From positions 26,398,543 to 26,462,542 of the forward strand of contig JAPXFY010000015.1 in the NCBI GenBank assembly GCA_030674185.1: a stretch of DNA of 64,000 nt, in the 5' to 3' direction. This document shows, piece after piece, positions 34,575 to 62,838 of the stretch (position 1 is its first letter; each line of letters starts with the position of its first letter). The translations under genes were made by a program, and so were the position numbers. The notes under the pieces are model-generated. The model was not told the origin of the DNA, made no database searches, and saw only the letters and a program-made list of their open reading frames with translations. This DNA is from Monoplex corrugatus (lineage: Eukaryota; Mollusca; Gastropoda; Littorinimorpha; Ranellidae).

Positions 34575-34880
34575 AAGACATGTAGGTATTATAGTTCGAT
34601 GGGCATGTAGGCATTATAGTTCGCTTGGCCAGCCTTCCAACTGGAAGATCATGGGTTCAATCCACACATTCACCTCCACCTGATGGGCAAAGTGTGGAGA
34701 CTTTTCCTATCTCCCAGGTCAGCATGCGTGCAGACCTGCCAGTGCCTAAACCCCTTCATCTGTATACGCATGTAGAACATCAAATATGCATGTTAAAGAT
34801 CCTGTAAGTCGTGTCAGGGCTGGCTCATGGAAACATGGGAACACCCAGCATGTATGCTCAATAGATTATGCAGAATGTGC
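34575..34880 (+). mobile_element. tRNA-derived SINE-like repeat
   Basis: A box-B-like ATGGGTTCAATCC lies near 34651-34663. It is followed by a body with GCATGTTAAAGATCCTGTAA and GGAAACATGGGAACACCCAG. The TTAAAGATCC motif is shared with the SINE at 30.7 kb. The left end contains a short tandem duplication of TGTAGGCATTATAGTTCG. Ends are approximate. Confidence 0.55.
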
Positions 34881-37199
34881 AGCAACACACCACCAGCATA
34901 CATCCAAGAAAAAATGAGGAACGCTAAAGATACTACTGTATGACCATGTTCAACTAAAAGCCCTGTTTTGCTTTGCTTTGAAGATGATGCACTACACACT
35001 TATCAAAATCAAGGATAAGAAAACGTAAGCAGTATCATCTTGTCCATCCTTCTGTATTATCCCACTTCTGGCAATTTAAGTCGACCACATGGATTCACAA
35101 CTGTAGTGGACTCCAGCTGACAAGCCATCAGAGAACTGTAGGCAACTGTAGCTGACCTGGATAAGGTAATGTTTTCATACTGCTCTTTTCTGAATGAAGC
35201 ATGAGTGACACTATTGGTGTGGTTCCAGAGTTATGACAGTTTAAGTCCAGCATCACAGGGTACTGAATGCTCTGCATGCATAAGCCTTGCTAGAAGAGCA
35301 GTGATGAAAGGGATGTTAAAAAAAGAAAACCCTTGAAAGAAAGAGCACATCCTGTAGGATGAGATGTCTCAACAGAGCAGCAGGCGAGACCAGAAGAGGT
35401 AAGATTACAAATGACAAGATCCACACAACAGTTGGGACAACACTTGTCAATCAATGATGCATAACAACAGATCAATCTGACTGTCTCACCAAGATGACAG
35501 TCAATCAGCAAGTTCTGCAAAATCACAACACCAGATGTTCAGACTTCAGAGCTGCAGGAAGACCAGGACAGCACTGGATTGTGAATAGATGACAGTGGCA
35601 GATACATTCCACACCTACACTATGATGCTGCTCCAGGCTTCCCATCTACCTGCAGACCAACAGCTTCACTTTTATGTGACACCTACCCTTACATGGTAGA
35701 TAAAGTAAAGACAGTTTTGTTTTCTTTATTCAAATCAAAGAAAAATGTATGTGCCCAGACTATACCTGGTCAACAAAACACAACATACAATACCATGTTT
35801 TGAGACTAGTACATCAAAAATACAAAAACCGTTCTTACTTTTAACTGTATTCCTTGTGACAAAGAACATTCTGCAACTCTTGCTAACTGGCATTTTAGTC
35901 ACCATAAAAGTAGCCTAATCAAGCCTTAACTAACTACCATGGCATTGGAAACAAAACATATTCAACCACACAATAATTTAAAGCTGTGCCATAATCTAGA
36001 TACATTTACTGTACCTTCTCCAATCATTTTAATCTCTGATTAATTCAAATCACAGAAAGCTAGTGCTTCCATGACAAAAAAAAAAAACAGAAAAAACTGT
36101 ACAATCGTGTCAGCTGTACCTTCTTCACCATAAAATATACCACAGCTGGTCAAAAGTTTGTAAACATCACAATGATTCAAAGTTTACAACAAGATTGGAC
36201 AAAGTGACCCTAAACACTCGAACAAGGTGTGTGGACAAGTGTGACTGTCAAGCACAAAATACATCTTTAGTTCCCAGATGTGAGATTTCAGTTTTTTGCT
36301 GTTTCTGACGCCAAATCTTCTCCTTTTTCTCAAGATGCAAATGGCCGAGTTACAAGGGTTTACACAAGGTACCATGCTAAACTGCTGTTTTCAGAACATA
36401 AAGCGCAAACGTTTTCCAAATTCAGTGGTGGAAATTTCCTTGGTAATTATACAACAATCTTAATGAAAATGTAACCACAGGTATTAATACACAAAATGTT
36501 GAATATTTTTTGTTTCATAGGCATTAGTAATAAGTATGTTGCAAAAAAGCTTATTTCTTCTTACGCTTAACCTATAAAAACAGTCATTTAATCATGTTGC
36601 AAAAAGCTTACTTCTTCATATATTTAACCATCAAACAAACAGTGGTCATTTAAACAATCATATCTGAAACTTTACCTTTAATCCAGTCATGGTAAGCACA
36701 ATTTAAATTAACAGACTTTCCAAAAAAATATCTGTCCCAAGTAAACATGAGGGTAAAGGATGTTGAAAATCTATAATTGTCGACATTGATCTTCATCAAA
36801 ACTGACTGGGAAACTTCAATGCAATTTCTATCATGGAACAAGAAGAACTAGAAGAGTGATTCATGTGTTGTTTTCACTCAAACTCCAAAATTGACAAAAT
36901 CTCAGATTTTGACAGCTAGTGCAGAACAGTGCCAGGAAACTTACAATTCTTTACATGCTAAAGGGCCATGATTACCTTTTTAACTGAAAAAAAAAATAAT
37001 TTCAGGTTCTGTAACAATGCCAACTGTTGTTTTTTTTATATGTTCTTATTTCTTTTCAGGCTTCTGGCTCTTTTTTTTTTTTTTTTTTTTTTGTAAAAAC
37101 TGAAAAACAAACAAAATGACTTTATTTGCACATAAATGTGAAGCTTTCAAAATATTGTTTGGCTCAAATGATTTATCAGTAAGCCAGAAAATGCTTTTC

Positions 37200-37632
<433 letters not shown>

Positions 37633-38154
37633 AAAGAGAATAAACGGAAAGAAAAACTGACATGCCTTTCAAATTGTTAAACTCCACCAAATCCACATAG
37701 TTGTGGATGACAGCTGCATGCCAAAGATCAGCTCAAAATAAAAAATACAAAGAAAACAAGCTATGAATAGTTAAGAATAGAAAAATGACAACGCCATAAA
37801 CATCCCTGCAGCCTGTTACATTTAATCCATACGAGGTCTATGACAAATTGCTGCAAGTTGCTGTTTTTCTAATGAACATTATCTCATCTGAGTGGTAAAA
37901 TTTTGCTTTATACACAACTCAGTGCAGAATCCTAAATGTAAGAAAATTTGAAAAAACAAAAGTGCAGTTTATAAGCCCTCTATTTTTTCACTCCAATTAG
38001 ACCATGGTTTTCATCACAATTTCTTCATACCAACTGACTACTGCACTGCTGGTCATAATTTTGCAATTGCACTTTTACTTACATTTAAATTTCAGTTCAG
38101 ACTGACCAAAGCAAAGGGAATTTGAAGCAACCATTCCATTAGCTTTTTCTGTCA

Positions 38155-38160
38155 TTTATT
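38155..38160 (-). promoter_or_regulatory. Candidate polyadenylation signal of the SLC25A35-like gene
   Basis: This is the first AATAAA on the minus strand after the stop codon, about 745 nt downstream. A weaker CATAAA occurs at 38719-38724. If the distal signal is used, a palindromic miniature element at 38479-38572 is part of the 3' UTR. Confidence 0.3.
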
Positions 38161-38478
38161 TTGTATTATTACAACAGCTCTGTTGATTTGACAATATCAA
38201 CAAAGTGTATTTGTGGGCATGTGATGATCGATTTCAACAATTTGACAAAGTTGATAAAGTATGCAAATAATTGAAACCTGGTGAATAAAACCAATAAAAC
38301 ACGTTATTTTGAACTGAGAACAAAGTGAAGATCATAAATATTAGCGTAAAAAGCAAGCCATAAAATAGGGGCCCATAAATTACAGTTTTGCAGAAAATTT
38401 CATCCTTAGTCATTTCAAGGTCTGACTCCTCTTTAGCCTGAGTACTATCATCAGTACTATTTGATTTTTTCTAACACT

Positions 38479-38572
38479 TTAACCCTTTGAGTCCCTCAGC
38501 CTATCCACCAGCAGGTGGATAAGTTGGAGTGTCAAAGAATTATGGTGGATAAGTTGGGATGTCAAAGGATTA
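38479..38572. mobile_element. Degenerate palindromic TTAA miniature element
   Basis: It starts TTAACCCTTTGAGTCCCTCA, has the central hairpin TCCACCAGCAGGTGGA, and ends in two decayed arms, GTCAAAGAATTA and GTCAAAGGATTA. It lies 330 bp after the SLC25A35 stop codon. Confidence 0.58.
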
Positions 38573-38903
38573 CGCATTCATGTAATATAACACACATGAA
38601 ATAAATTGTTCCACCCCCACTGCTCTGAGTGGAGGTGCAACAACTTATCTCATGTGTGCTATATTACATTACAAGAACAGTCTCTGCATAAATGTAAAGA
38701 CCTACAAACACTTTTGTATATTTATGCAAGCTTCAATGTTAAATGCCTAATAGACATTTTTATACATTCACGCAAATTTCTATGTTCAATGCACAGCAGA
38801 TTTTCTTCTGTATTCATGCAAGTGTCAATACTCAATGTCTGAAATCAGACAGAGTATCAATAGTAGCCAACACCTTTCACAGCTGGCGATAATGAACAAC
38901 CTT

Positions 38904-53424
<14,521 letters not shown>

Positions 53425-53720
53425 TCACATATGCAAATAAAATTACTGATCACTGAAAAAAAATATGTATATTACATATCACAGTAACTGAAAAGTGACC
53501 ACCACAAATATTACTGTGTACAGAGCAATAGCACCCTCTTGTACCACTATAAGATCTGGACTACTGACTGACAACATATTTAACAGCTGAAATCTTTCCA
53601 CCAAAGATGCCTATGCAAAATGTGCAACATCATGTGGCAAGACTGAGTGTCTAAACTTCAAATTTTGAAGAAGGGTGGCATGACTAGTACACAGTATCTA
53701 CTAACCAATACCAACTTAAC

Positions 53721-54160
53721 CAGTCACCATGGCGTAGTTTTTAGTGCAACAGACTGCTGACTGGAAGGCTATGGGTTTGAATCCCCATCAGTCCCTTCAA
53801 AAATCATTGTGGGATGTTTTGGCTCTAACCAGCTCCTACTCAAGAGCTGAGAGTGCTATGGGCTCACTGGGAAGACTAGGACTATGCAGTCAAGTCTCAT
53901 CAACTTTATCGATGCACTGAGGGTGTTGCTCAAATCTTCTGACCAACACTGCAGGTTTCTGTAAGTCTTGAGTCTGACTGACACCAGGATATATCAGGAT
54001 AGTAAGTATAGAGTGCAGCCTGTCATACAGTCTCAATCCTAGACAGAACTCCATAGCATCATGATTATCATCATCACTGCCATTATCATCATCGCACTGT
54101 AAAAACTGTGCCAGCTTCTGTAGCCATTAAGGTGGCTTTAAAAATGGGACCAAAAAAAAA
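53721..54160 (+). mobile_element. tRNA-derived SINE family with an ATC-rich body, copy 1
   Basis: This copy is homologous over about 400 bp to 59095-59478. It has a tRNA-like head with a box-A-like TAGTTTTTAGTGC, GACTGGAAGGCTATGGGTTT and box B GGTTTGAATCC. The body ends in GTAAAAACTGTGCCAGCTTC and an A run at 54148-54160. It lies antisense in the leader intron of the SLC25A35-like gene, next to the 30-bp array. Confidence 0.75.
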
Positions 54161-54344
54161 AAGAGCACAAAGGAAATCTCCCTTAAAACTGTGATGATCC
54201 TTAAAAAAAATCAGCTTCACATTATTTGGAAGACAACTGAAACCCAAAGATGCTCCAGTGAGGAGAGCTGAAGAAAAGACAGTGACCAGGGAAGATCACT
54301 GAAGTGATACAAAGATACTCTGAAGGCCAGCTTCATCAGCTGTA

Positions 54345-55360
54345 GCATAATAGCACCAACTGGGAGCAGCTGCAGCATAATACTAGCACCAACTGGGAGC
54401 AGCTGCAGCATAATAGCATCAAATGGGATCAGCTGCAGCATAATAGCATCAAATGGGATCAGCTGCAGCATAATAGCACAAACTGGAATCAGCTGCAGCC
54501 TAATAGCTCCAACTGAGATAAGCTGCAGCATAATAGCACAAACTGGGATCAGCTGCAGCATAATAGCACCAACTGGGATCAGCTGCAGCATAATAGCACA
54601 AACTGGGATCAGCGGCAGCATAATAGCTCCAACTGGGATCAGCTGCAGCATAATAGCACAAACTGGGATCAGCTGCAGCATGATAGCATCAAATGGGATC
54701 AGCTGCAGCATAATAGCACAAACTGGGATCAGCTGCAGCATGATAGCACCAACTGGGATCAGCTGCAGCATAATAGCACAAACTGGGATCAGCAGCAGCA
54801 TAATAGCTCCAACTGGGATCAGCGGCAGCATAATAGCACCAACTGGGATCAGCTGCAGCATGATAGCATCAAATGGGATCAGCTGCAACATAATAGCACC
54901 AACTGGGATCAGCTGCAGCATGATAGCATCAAATGGGATCAGCTGCAACATAATAGCACCAACTGGGATCAGCTGCAGCATAATAGCACCAACTGGGATC
55001 AGCTGCAACATAACAGCACCAACTGGGATCAGCTGCAGCATGATAGCATCAAATGGGATCAGCGGCAGCATAATAGCACAAACTGGGATCAGCGGCAGCA
55101 TCATAGCACCAACTGGGATCAGCTGCAACATAATAGCACAAACTGGGATCAGCTGCAGCATCATAGCATCAAATGGGATCAGCTGCAACATAATAGCACC
55201 AACTGGGATCAGCTGCAGCATAATAGCATCAAATGGGATCAGCTGCAACATAATAGCACCAACTGGGATCAGCTGCAGCATGATAGCATCAAATGGGATC
55301 AGCGGCAGCATAATAGCACCAACTGGGATCAGCTGCAGCATGATAGCATCAACTGGGAAA
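54345..55360 (+). repeat. 30-bp minisatellite in the SLC25A35 leader intron
   Basis: About 34 units of AACTGGGATCAGCTGCAGCA plus TAATAGCACC. Two unit types (CACCAACTGGG and CATCAAATGGG) often alternate, giving a 60-bp pattern. Because 30 is a multiple of three, both strands stay open: the minus strand repeats MLQLIPVGAI for over 300 residues and the plus strand repeats a decapeptide too. I treat both as by-products. Confidence 0.93.
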
Positions 55361-55895
55361 AATTGATTACAACAAAGTACACAGGTGACAGCAGTGCACA
55401 TAGGGTACAGTCACGTCTGAACAGTGCAAAACAGCTGGTATTTAACAAAAGAGGGACCAGTGGAAGTGGAACCCAGGGGCACAGGACTATTCCCATGCTG
55501 TTGATCAGCTTGATCCCTCATGAAGACCCATGCTAGGCATCAGATTGATGGGAGATTCCATCATCATCATCATAATCATCAATAGTAGAGAGTGAAAACC
55601 TTGACACCCAAAACAATGCAGCTTCCTTCAATCCTTGATTTACAACAGATTTCAAAACGGATACACTTTCAGTTTTAAGGGTTTTCCAAAGTGCTAAGCT
55701 CGCAAACTGAAAAATGACTGTTGTTGCAACAGTTATTCTTATGTTGTTTCGTTGACTGATCACTTATCAGTAACTAATTCATTAAGTATTACAACCAGTC
55801 TAGTATCAATTTTGACGCTTAAACTTATTTGAAAAGCCTTTGGCAATTAAGCACTCAATGTCAAAACAAAAAAGTTTAAAGATAATTGTGCTCAC

Positions 55896-56085
55896 CTGCA
55901 TTACATTGTGTTCTTCCAGTTTAGCAGGAAGATTCCACACAATGATCCACTCAGACCAAGAACTAGTGACGACACGACCTAACTAAGAAGACAATGGGTA
56001 TAAATGCTGGTGTACCGACTGCTGAAATTCCCACTCCCACACTTCTTCCACTCCTCGTCTTTTACATTGCAGGTTTCATCCTTCT
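55896..56085 (-). other. Probable noncoding leader exon of the SLC25A35-like gene
   Basis: This 190-bp minus-strand segment is bounded by a pyrimidine-rich TTCATTTTCAG acceptor and an AATGCAG/GTGAGC donor, and contains no significant coding frame. Several short upstream ATGs occur in it, including one that meets TAA at once. Spliced to the exon at 53336 it keeps the main ATG as the first useful start. Its membership of this gene is inferred from strand, position and splice quality. Confidence 0.5.
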
Positions 56086-56914
56086 CTGAAAATGAAGAAA
56101 CACTGTATTATATTGTATAACACTACATGCCGTTCTAATGATTTAAGCATTTACTAATATAGTAATCATTGAAAGCCATTACAATAACCGGACTTACAAA
56201 AAAAGACAAAAATAAAATGGATTAGCGCCAAGCTATACCAGCAACTAGAAACATGTAAGAGTTATAGTTTCATGCAAGTAAACAGAGACTGGCTTGTTGC
56301 CATAAAAAAAAAAAAACAGCTTGTAGTGACTTATCTAAAATCAGTGCACAATCTCAGCCTGAACAGATATGGTTGACTCTGTTCTCCTAACACAGAAATA
56401 TTCATGACACACAGTTTAACTTTGAACAAGTCAATCGTGTTCTAAAGATTTTCAACACGCACGAGTGATTTTCAGACTGATCAAAGGTAGCCGTTATATG
56501 TATGATGATAATGCAAAATGTAAAAGAAAAAAAAAACACCTGTATGCTTGCCGACTTGGGAGAACTTCTTTTGAGACTGCGGTGGTTCAAATGTGAATGC
56601 ACAGTATGTTAAAAGGCTGAAGTCACTGTCCTGTACTGCTCATGAGGAAGATTGGGTGGGTGATTGGTGGCGGGGGTAGGAGGGGTGAAACACACCCACC
56701 ATCCACCCACAACATAACCCCCTCCTTCCACCCACAACATAACCACCTCTTTCCACCCATTAAACTATACAAAACAGCTGTGGCAGTAATAGACCTTGCT
56801 TAACTTATTACAAAATCTATTGAGAAAAACATGGCAGCTGGAATTAATAGCAGACTTATGACACTGATAAATAAGGCAATTTATTTTTTCGATCTGCGCT
56901 CTGCATTCACACAC

Positions 56915-57142
<228 letters not shown>

Positions 57143-58430
57143 CTATTTCATCAATTAATCATGGGAGGCTCTGACATAATACTGTTTTAGATGCCTGGTC
57201 ATTCAAATCTCCATAGCAGTGAACTGGCCAACAGAATGGCTAAGTAAGCAGCAGTAATCAGCTTAACTATGAAACATTGAAACATCGCTCCATTTCCAAA
57301 ACTTTTATTACTGTTCTGACAAATCATGAAGGTCATCCACTGAATAGCCAGAGTATCTTAATAACTTAAGAAGTAACTGTCACAGTACTTTTACACCAAG
57401 TGAAATTATTTTGTGATCTATTTATCATTTTATGATATTATATGCAAGCATTTTGATGTCATTTCTTCTGACGTCACATTGTCATTCTAACTGTCAGGGC
57501 CACATTTAGAGTTGAAGAACAGCATCTGAGCATGCTTCCAGGAAAACTGCATTTTATAAATTGTTTTGGCATACACATATTAAAAATGCAACAAAGTGTA
57601 CATCTGACATAAGATCTTTCACAGGCTGCAGTTTAAAGGTGGGTATCATTCTTTAAAGGTGAAGGAAATGATAAAGAAAAGCATAGTCTGGGAAGGCCAG
57701 CTGACATCACTGATCAGAAAACTGTTACAAAAATTAGAATGAAAACAGGCAAAAAATGAGTTAAGACATGGTGTATTATACTGCATTGTTTTGAAACTCA
57801 TCAATTACAGTTGTGACTAATACAAAGCCTTAAGACATTGATCAAAACAAAGTTATGAACTGTCTAATAAAAACAAAACTGATTCTCCTTTCATTCCTAT
57901 ACTTTTTGAATCAGATGTTTTCTGATATTAAAATAATAAAAATAAAACATCTATCTATGACAGAATTACAATTTTTTAATGTCTGTGCTAGAATAAGAAC
58001 ACAAGTGAGGTAGTGATTTCTCAATGACAAGACTCAATCAAGTTCAGAACAATCATTCTGTCGAGGCAGTGATGTCTTACCGACAAAACTCCATCGAGTA
58101 ATAAGGTCAACTGTTAGCTGTTACAAGGGAGACAATGTTTCTTTCACACAACACATGGCAGAGTTACAATATCAGTCTATGGTCTAAAATTATCATTTTC
58201 ACCGTGAAAACTATGCAGAAGAGGGTGAAGACGGTGGCAGGGTGTCAGAAGAAGGGGAGGCACTTACTATGCAACTACATAGCCAGCTAAATCATCAGTA
58301 AATGTGCCTTCACTCTTCCACATTCTTATGTGTGCGTCTGTGCATGTGTCTCTATGTGTGCATGGATGTGTTCATGCAAGTGTATGTGCTTGCATGCATG
58401 TATGTGTGTATGCATGCATGTGTGTTCGTT

Positions 58431-58476
58431 CGTTCCTTGATTTAACGTCTTTTCACTATAAGTGATATTAGACGAT
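58431..58476 (-). mobile_element. Solo 3' end of the RNase H-type retrotransposon family
   Basis: Some 40 bp match the terminal stem-loop at 62521-62558. On the plus strand they read TTGATTTAACGTCTTTTCAC and then TATAAGTGATATTAGAC, with arms GTCT/AGAC and TCACT/AGTGA. On the minus strand the segment ends in GAAC repeats. It is an extremely truncated copy of the same or a sister family in the same orientation. Confidence 0.65.
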
Positions 58477-58528
58477 GCATGTGTGTGTGTGTGTGTGTGG
58501 TGTGTGTGTGTGTGTGTGTGTGTTTGTG

Positions 58529-58579
<51 letters not shown>

Positions 58580-58622
58580 TGTGTGTGTGTCTGTGTTCTG
58601 TGTCTGTGTCTGTGTCTGTGTA
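58476..58622 (+). repeat. GT microsatellite ending in GTGTCT units
   Basis: The GT tract starts immediately after the solo retrotransposon 3' end at 58431-58476 and ends in TGTGTC repeats. Confidence 0.88.
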
Positions 58623-58904
58623 TGAATGACTGGATCCTTTGCAATTTTGCTGTGACTCCCTGGTAGGGATCCAGACCCATAACATTTAAATCATGCCCAA
58701 TTGGACTAAACAAAATTGACATAATAATCATCAATGACATTCTGTGATTCCGAAACACAGTCATTCCGAACTGATCAAGACATATATCTGATCCTGAAGG
58801 ATCTATCTCAGACAGGTCTGAGTAACCTGGAGGAGCCCTGCTCTGGAGAAGCTCTCATTATGGTGGGCTAATTGACTCAGTGAACTCAAGATTTATTTTC
58901 TTCA

Positions 58905-59094
58905 AGTTCAGTCTCAACTCCCAACATAAAAACTGGCCTCTTTGCTATCTTGGTTAACATGCTACTTAATCTGGTGGTGCCAGTTGTGTATCTGATAGAA
59001 CCTGTCTTCCTTTCCCATTTTATGACTTTACCAGTGCACAGTTTTGTGCAAACTAAAAAAAATCTACCAGATACATTCTCGCAGATGTAACCAG
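58905..59094 (+). repeat. Dispersed repeat, member 1 of a diverged pair
   Basis: This repeat begins CAAGTTCAGTCTCAACTCCC, includes TCTGGTGGTGCCAGTT and ends near TCTACCAGATACATTC. The segment at 60857-61052 has the same order of motifs. It abuts the SINE at 59095. Its class is unknown. Confidence 0.5.
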
Positions 59095-59478
59095 TTGCTG
59101 TATTGTAGTGGTAAGTGCAATGGACTATTGACTGGAAGGCTGTGGGTTCAAATCCTCATCAGTCCCTTAAAAAAATCATTGTAAAATGGAAAGAATGGGA
59201 TGACACAGTTCAGTCTCATCCTCTTCAAAGATGCGTCACTGAAGATGCTGCTGAAATTTTCCATCACCGCAGGTGTCTGTATCTCTATGGCCTAGCTGAT
59301 GCCTTGATATATTACGACAGTAAGCGTAAAGTACAGCCCTGTCATACAGTCTCACTCCTAGATGAACTCCAAAGCATCACGATTATCATCCTCATTGCCA
59401 TCATCATCACATTGTAAAAACTGTGCCAGCTTCTGAGGCCATTAAAATGGCACAGAAAATGAGACAAAAAACAAAAAT
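59095..59478 (+). mobile_element. tRNA-derived SINE family with an ATC-rich body, copy 2
   Basis: Box A TAGTGGTAAGTGC (59106-59118) and box B GGTTCAAATCC (59145-59155) are separated as in a tRNA. The body and the tail segment GTAAAAACTGTGCCAGCTTC match copy 1, but the central part is diverged and shorter. The end is A-rich (GACAAAAAACAAAAA). Confidence 0.78.
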
Positions 59479-60156
59479 TCTGGCAGGGCTGGTTGGGATA
59501 CATAATCATGAAACTTAAATATTCCACGCAAAATCAGGTGGTGAATCACTGAATGTCTGATAATGCTGGCAACATGAATCATTATGCCTCTACTACACTC
59601 CTTGAAGGTAGACTAAGGACCTCTCCTAAAGATTTGACAATGTCCCACCAAATGCCCTGGACATCACAGGATGTTCCCGGTGCCTATAAAAAAAAAACAT
59701 ATCAAGCACCAGAGACACACATAAAACATATAGCTACACGTTAATTTAAAGGAATCATGGTTGCTATGAATGACCTCAAAATAAAATTGTCTCTGATAAA
59801 TAAATGATACAGACAACGACTAGTGACACAGATCGAGAATCTTCCATCTAATACTCTTACCGAGTCTTAGCCATAATTTAGCTTTTGTCTTTTGACTGTA
59901 ACAATACAGTAATTAAAACGCAAGATCAAATCAACCTAAAACTGTGATTCTTTTTTTATTCAAGAAATGAGACAGATATAGTGTAATCCATGAATCATTG
60001 ACTATTACATACTGAAAGCATCTAAACTGTACTTATGGAAACTGCACAGAGCTGGGTTAGTTGAGAGTCATGACAGAGTGCATTACCTTTGACTTCCACG
60101 ATCAACAGTCTTCTGGTGTTTGTTAAATATAAAAAAAAATTATTTTCCTGGCTTGA

Positions 60157-60556
<400 letters not shown>

Positions 60557-60856
60557 CACCGTCTCTTTTCCCTTCTTTACTTGGGTTTAGTTGTTTTGTG
60601 TGTGTGTGTTTATGTGATTTTTTTTAGAGGGGAAGATGCAATTCGTTAAAGATTTCTTTTGTTTGATTGGTTGGCTGTTTTGTTTTGTTTTGTTTTGTTT
60701 TGTACCAGGCCATCCACTCATTCAGCTTTCTCTTTCTAGTTTCTCCATGAAAATAAATAGGGTATCACTGCACCACAGCAACGTGCTCTCAACAGGCAGA
60801 GCAGCCCGATTTCACAAGGTAAAATCCATTACGACAAATTAATGATACTAATTTTT

Positions 60857-61052
60857 CAGTCTCAGCCCACTACACAGAAACCAGCCTCTTCAATGTTCAT
60901 ATTCATGCTCCTAATCATTCTGGTGGTGTCAGTTTACTGAGTTTAGTGTTTCACAGGTCTATTCTCTAAATACCTATTTCAAGACTTTGCCAGCGCATAT
61001 TGTTTGTACCAGCTCAAGGAGTCTGCCAGATAAACATTGGCAGATTTTGGCA
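60857..61052 (+). repeat. Dispersed repeat, member 2 of a diverged pair
   Basis: This is parallel to 58905-59094, with TTCAGTCTCAGCCCAC, TCTGGTGGTGTCAGTT, GACTTTGCCAGCGCATA and GTCTGCCAGATAAACATT in the same order and orientation. No SINE head follows it here. Confidence 0.5.
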
Positions 61053-61059
61053 GAGCCTA

Positions 61060-62100
61060 TATAGAACTACCCAAATGTGACAAATCCCTTTTAAATGAAC
61101 TCCAAACTTCTGGAGACAGAATCTTCATCATATTTTGCAAAATGAAAAGAAGACCTACAGATGACCAGCATAGGGGGAAAAACTCAGCAGACTGAGGACG
61201 CACAGAGACTCACTCACATACATAACATATTCGCACATACTGGCACACATCCCAGACCTCAATCATTTTTTTTTTTGGTTCATCATTCTTATCCAGATGA
61301 AAAGAAGTGGTCTACCTATTGATAACCAGCACAGGAAAAAAGGCTCCACACACACACACAATGCACTCAAACATGTTACTAAAACACACTCCAGACCTTA
61401 ATTACCTTTTTCCCACAAATTCCAGACCTTAATTACCTTTTTCCCACAAATTCGGTTTCAATGTCAATTTTCTGAAAAATTGTTATCATAAGTTGTAGTG
61501 TGTCCTGCATCCCCGAACAACATGGATGATTTCGCATCTTAGTTTGGTTGTTTTTCTAATACACATGTGTGACATGACTCTTTTATCAATCTTATGAGAG
61601 AAAAAAATTATGTTCCCAACATCGTAACTCTCCATGCGGACCATGGATACAAAACGTGAGTCTGTGCTTACCTAGTTCAGAGTTGAACTTGAAAGCAGTG
61701 CACATTTATTCAACTTCCATTACAATGAATCCCCTGCAAACTACAATCTGATGTGTACAGACCTATTCGAGATCGTCAAGTAGATCCAGTGAGTAAACCA
61801 CGTTGGTTTTGTATTTATGCCAAAGTCATTGAAAGTGCAGCTAAGTAAACTTGTTAACACTGGTTGACCTAGATTCACAGCTGAAGAAACTTACTAGTGA
61901 ACAAGGTGACTTCACAACAGCTGTTCTGTTGCCAGATTAAGACCACAACAACGTTGCTGCTTCCCAATCCCACGCTGTCCCACGTCGTATCTAATAATAG
62001 ATCCGTCCAATTTAGAACGTATACCGTAGTAACAATTAACAAACAATGAAATAAAAAAAATAATAAAATAGGTTAGGCCTAACGTGTCTTACATGGTTTT
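61060..62100. other. Gene-free stretch
   Basis: I see no gene, SINE or array. A 31-bp tandem duplication containing CCAGACCTTAATTACCTTTT is present near 61390-61452. Confidence 0.5.
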
Positions 62101-62109
62101 AGTCCTTAC

Positions 62110-62300
62110 CTGTTCCTGCTAAAGTCGAAAGAACAACGCCACCGTTCTATCAGCAGTCCAGTGTATCTCTCTACTGCGAGATATTTTGCTTAGTAAGGGT
62201 ATGCTTCCTTTCGAAAGCATACTCGTCGTGTGATGTGACCTCGCTGAAGACAAAAACGTAGAAATTCGGTGAGACAACACGCTTCAGATCAAAGTCCGTC
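62110..62300 (-). other. Possible first exon and promoter side of the SLC25A35-like gene
   Basis: A strong donor, AACAG/GTAAGGAC, ends at 62110 on the minus strand after a stretch without an open frame that is richer in CpG than its surroundings. It would be an upstream leader exon for the same gene. The 5' limit is not defined by the sequence. The exon could also belong to another minus-strand transcript. Confidence 0.33.
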
Positions 62301-62556
62301 AGGTTGCAGGCAAGGGCACTAATCTCCTCCAATCGATATAAAACGTTTCGGAGTTAGCTCCCAGCAAATTTGTCAAAGATGATCAATTTGTTTTGTACGA
62401 GGCGACACAACAGAAACAATAAATTATACTTTGGTGTTTTGCGTACTCTGCAAAAGATTGATGCACCGTAATCGATTTATCTGCACATGGTGCTTTGTTT
62501 TATGGATCGTGTGTGGTGGTCTTTGATTTAATGTCTATTCACTAAAGTGATTTTAG

Positions 62557-62558
<2 letters not shown>

Positions 62559-62593
<35 letters not shown>

Positions 62594-62597
62594 AAAA
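62559..62597 (+). repeat. CAA microsatellite in the retrotransposon 3' UTR
   Basis: About twelve ACA/CAA units, read as TTG on the element strand, sit immediately 5' of its terminal stem-loop. Confidence 0.85.
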
Positions 62598-62838
62598 AGG
62601 GGGTGATAAGAGGAGTGAAGAGAATATTTGAAAATTGTCAATTTTGAACTTGAGAAAAGATGATCCAGAAAACAACTGTTTTGAAGAGGGGAAGATAAAA
62701 CTAACAATAATGTTACCATAATTAACGATTTAAACAAACAAACTAACAAACAAAATTGATAAATATCTGGAAGAAACGAAGACAAAAAATAAAACTAATA
62801 ATTGACTAACCATAACAGTGAACAAGTGAAATAACATT

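Noticed and set aside
54680..55366. Plus-strand decapeptide-repeat frame
   Set aside because: It is the antisense shadow of the 30-bp array. A multiple-of-three unit keeps both strands open.
62199..62222. Hairpin GTATGCTT/AAGCATAC as a small RNA gene
   Set aside because: The stem is only 8 bp, with no further structure or promoter motif that I can identify.
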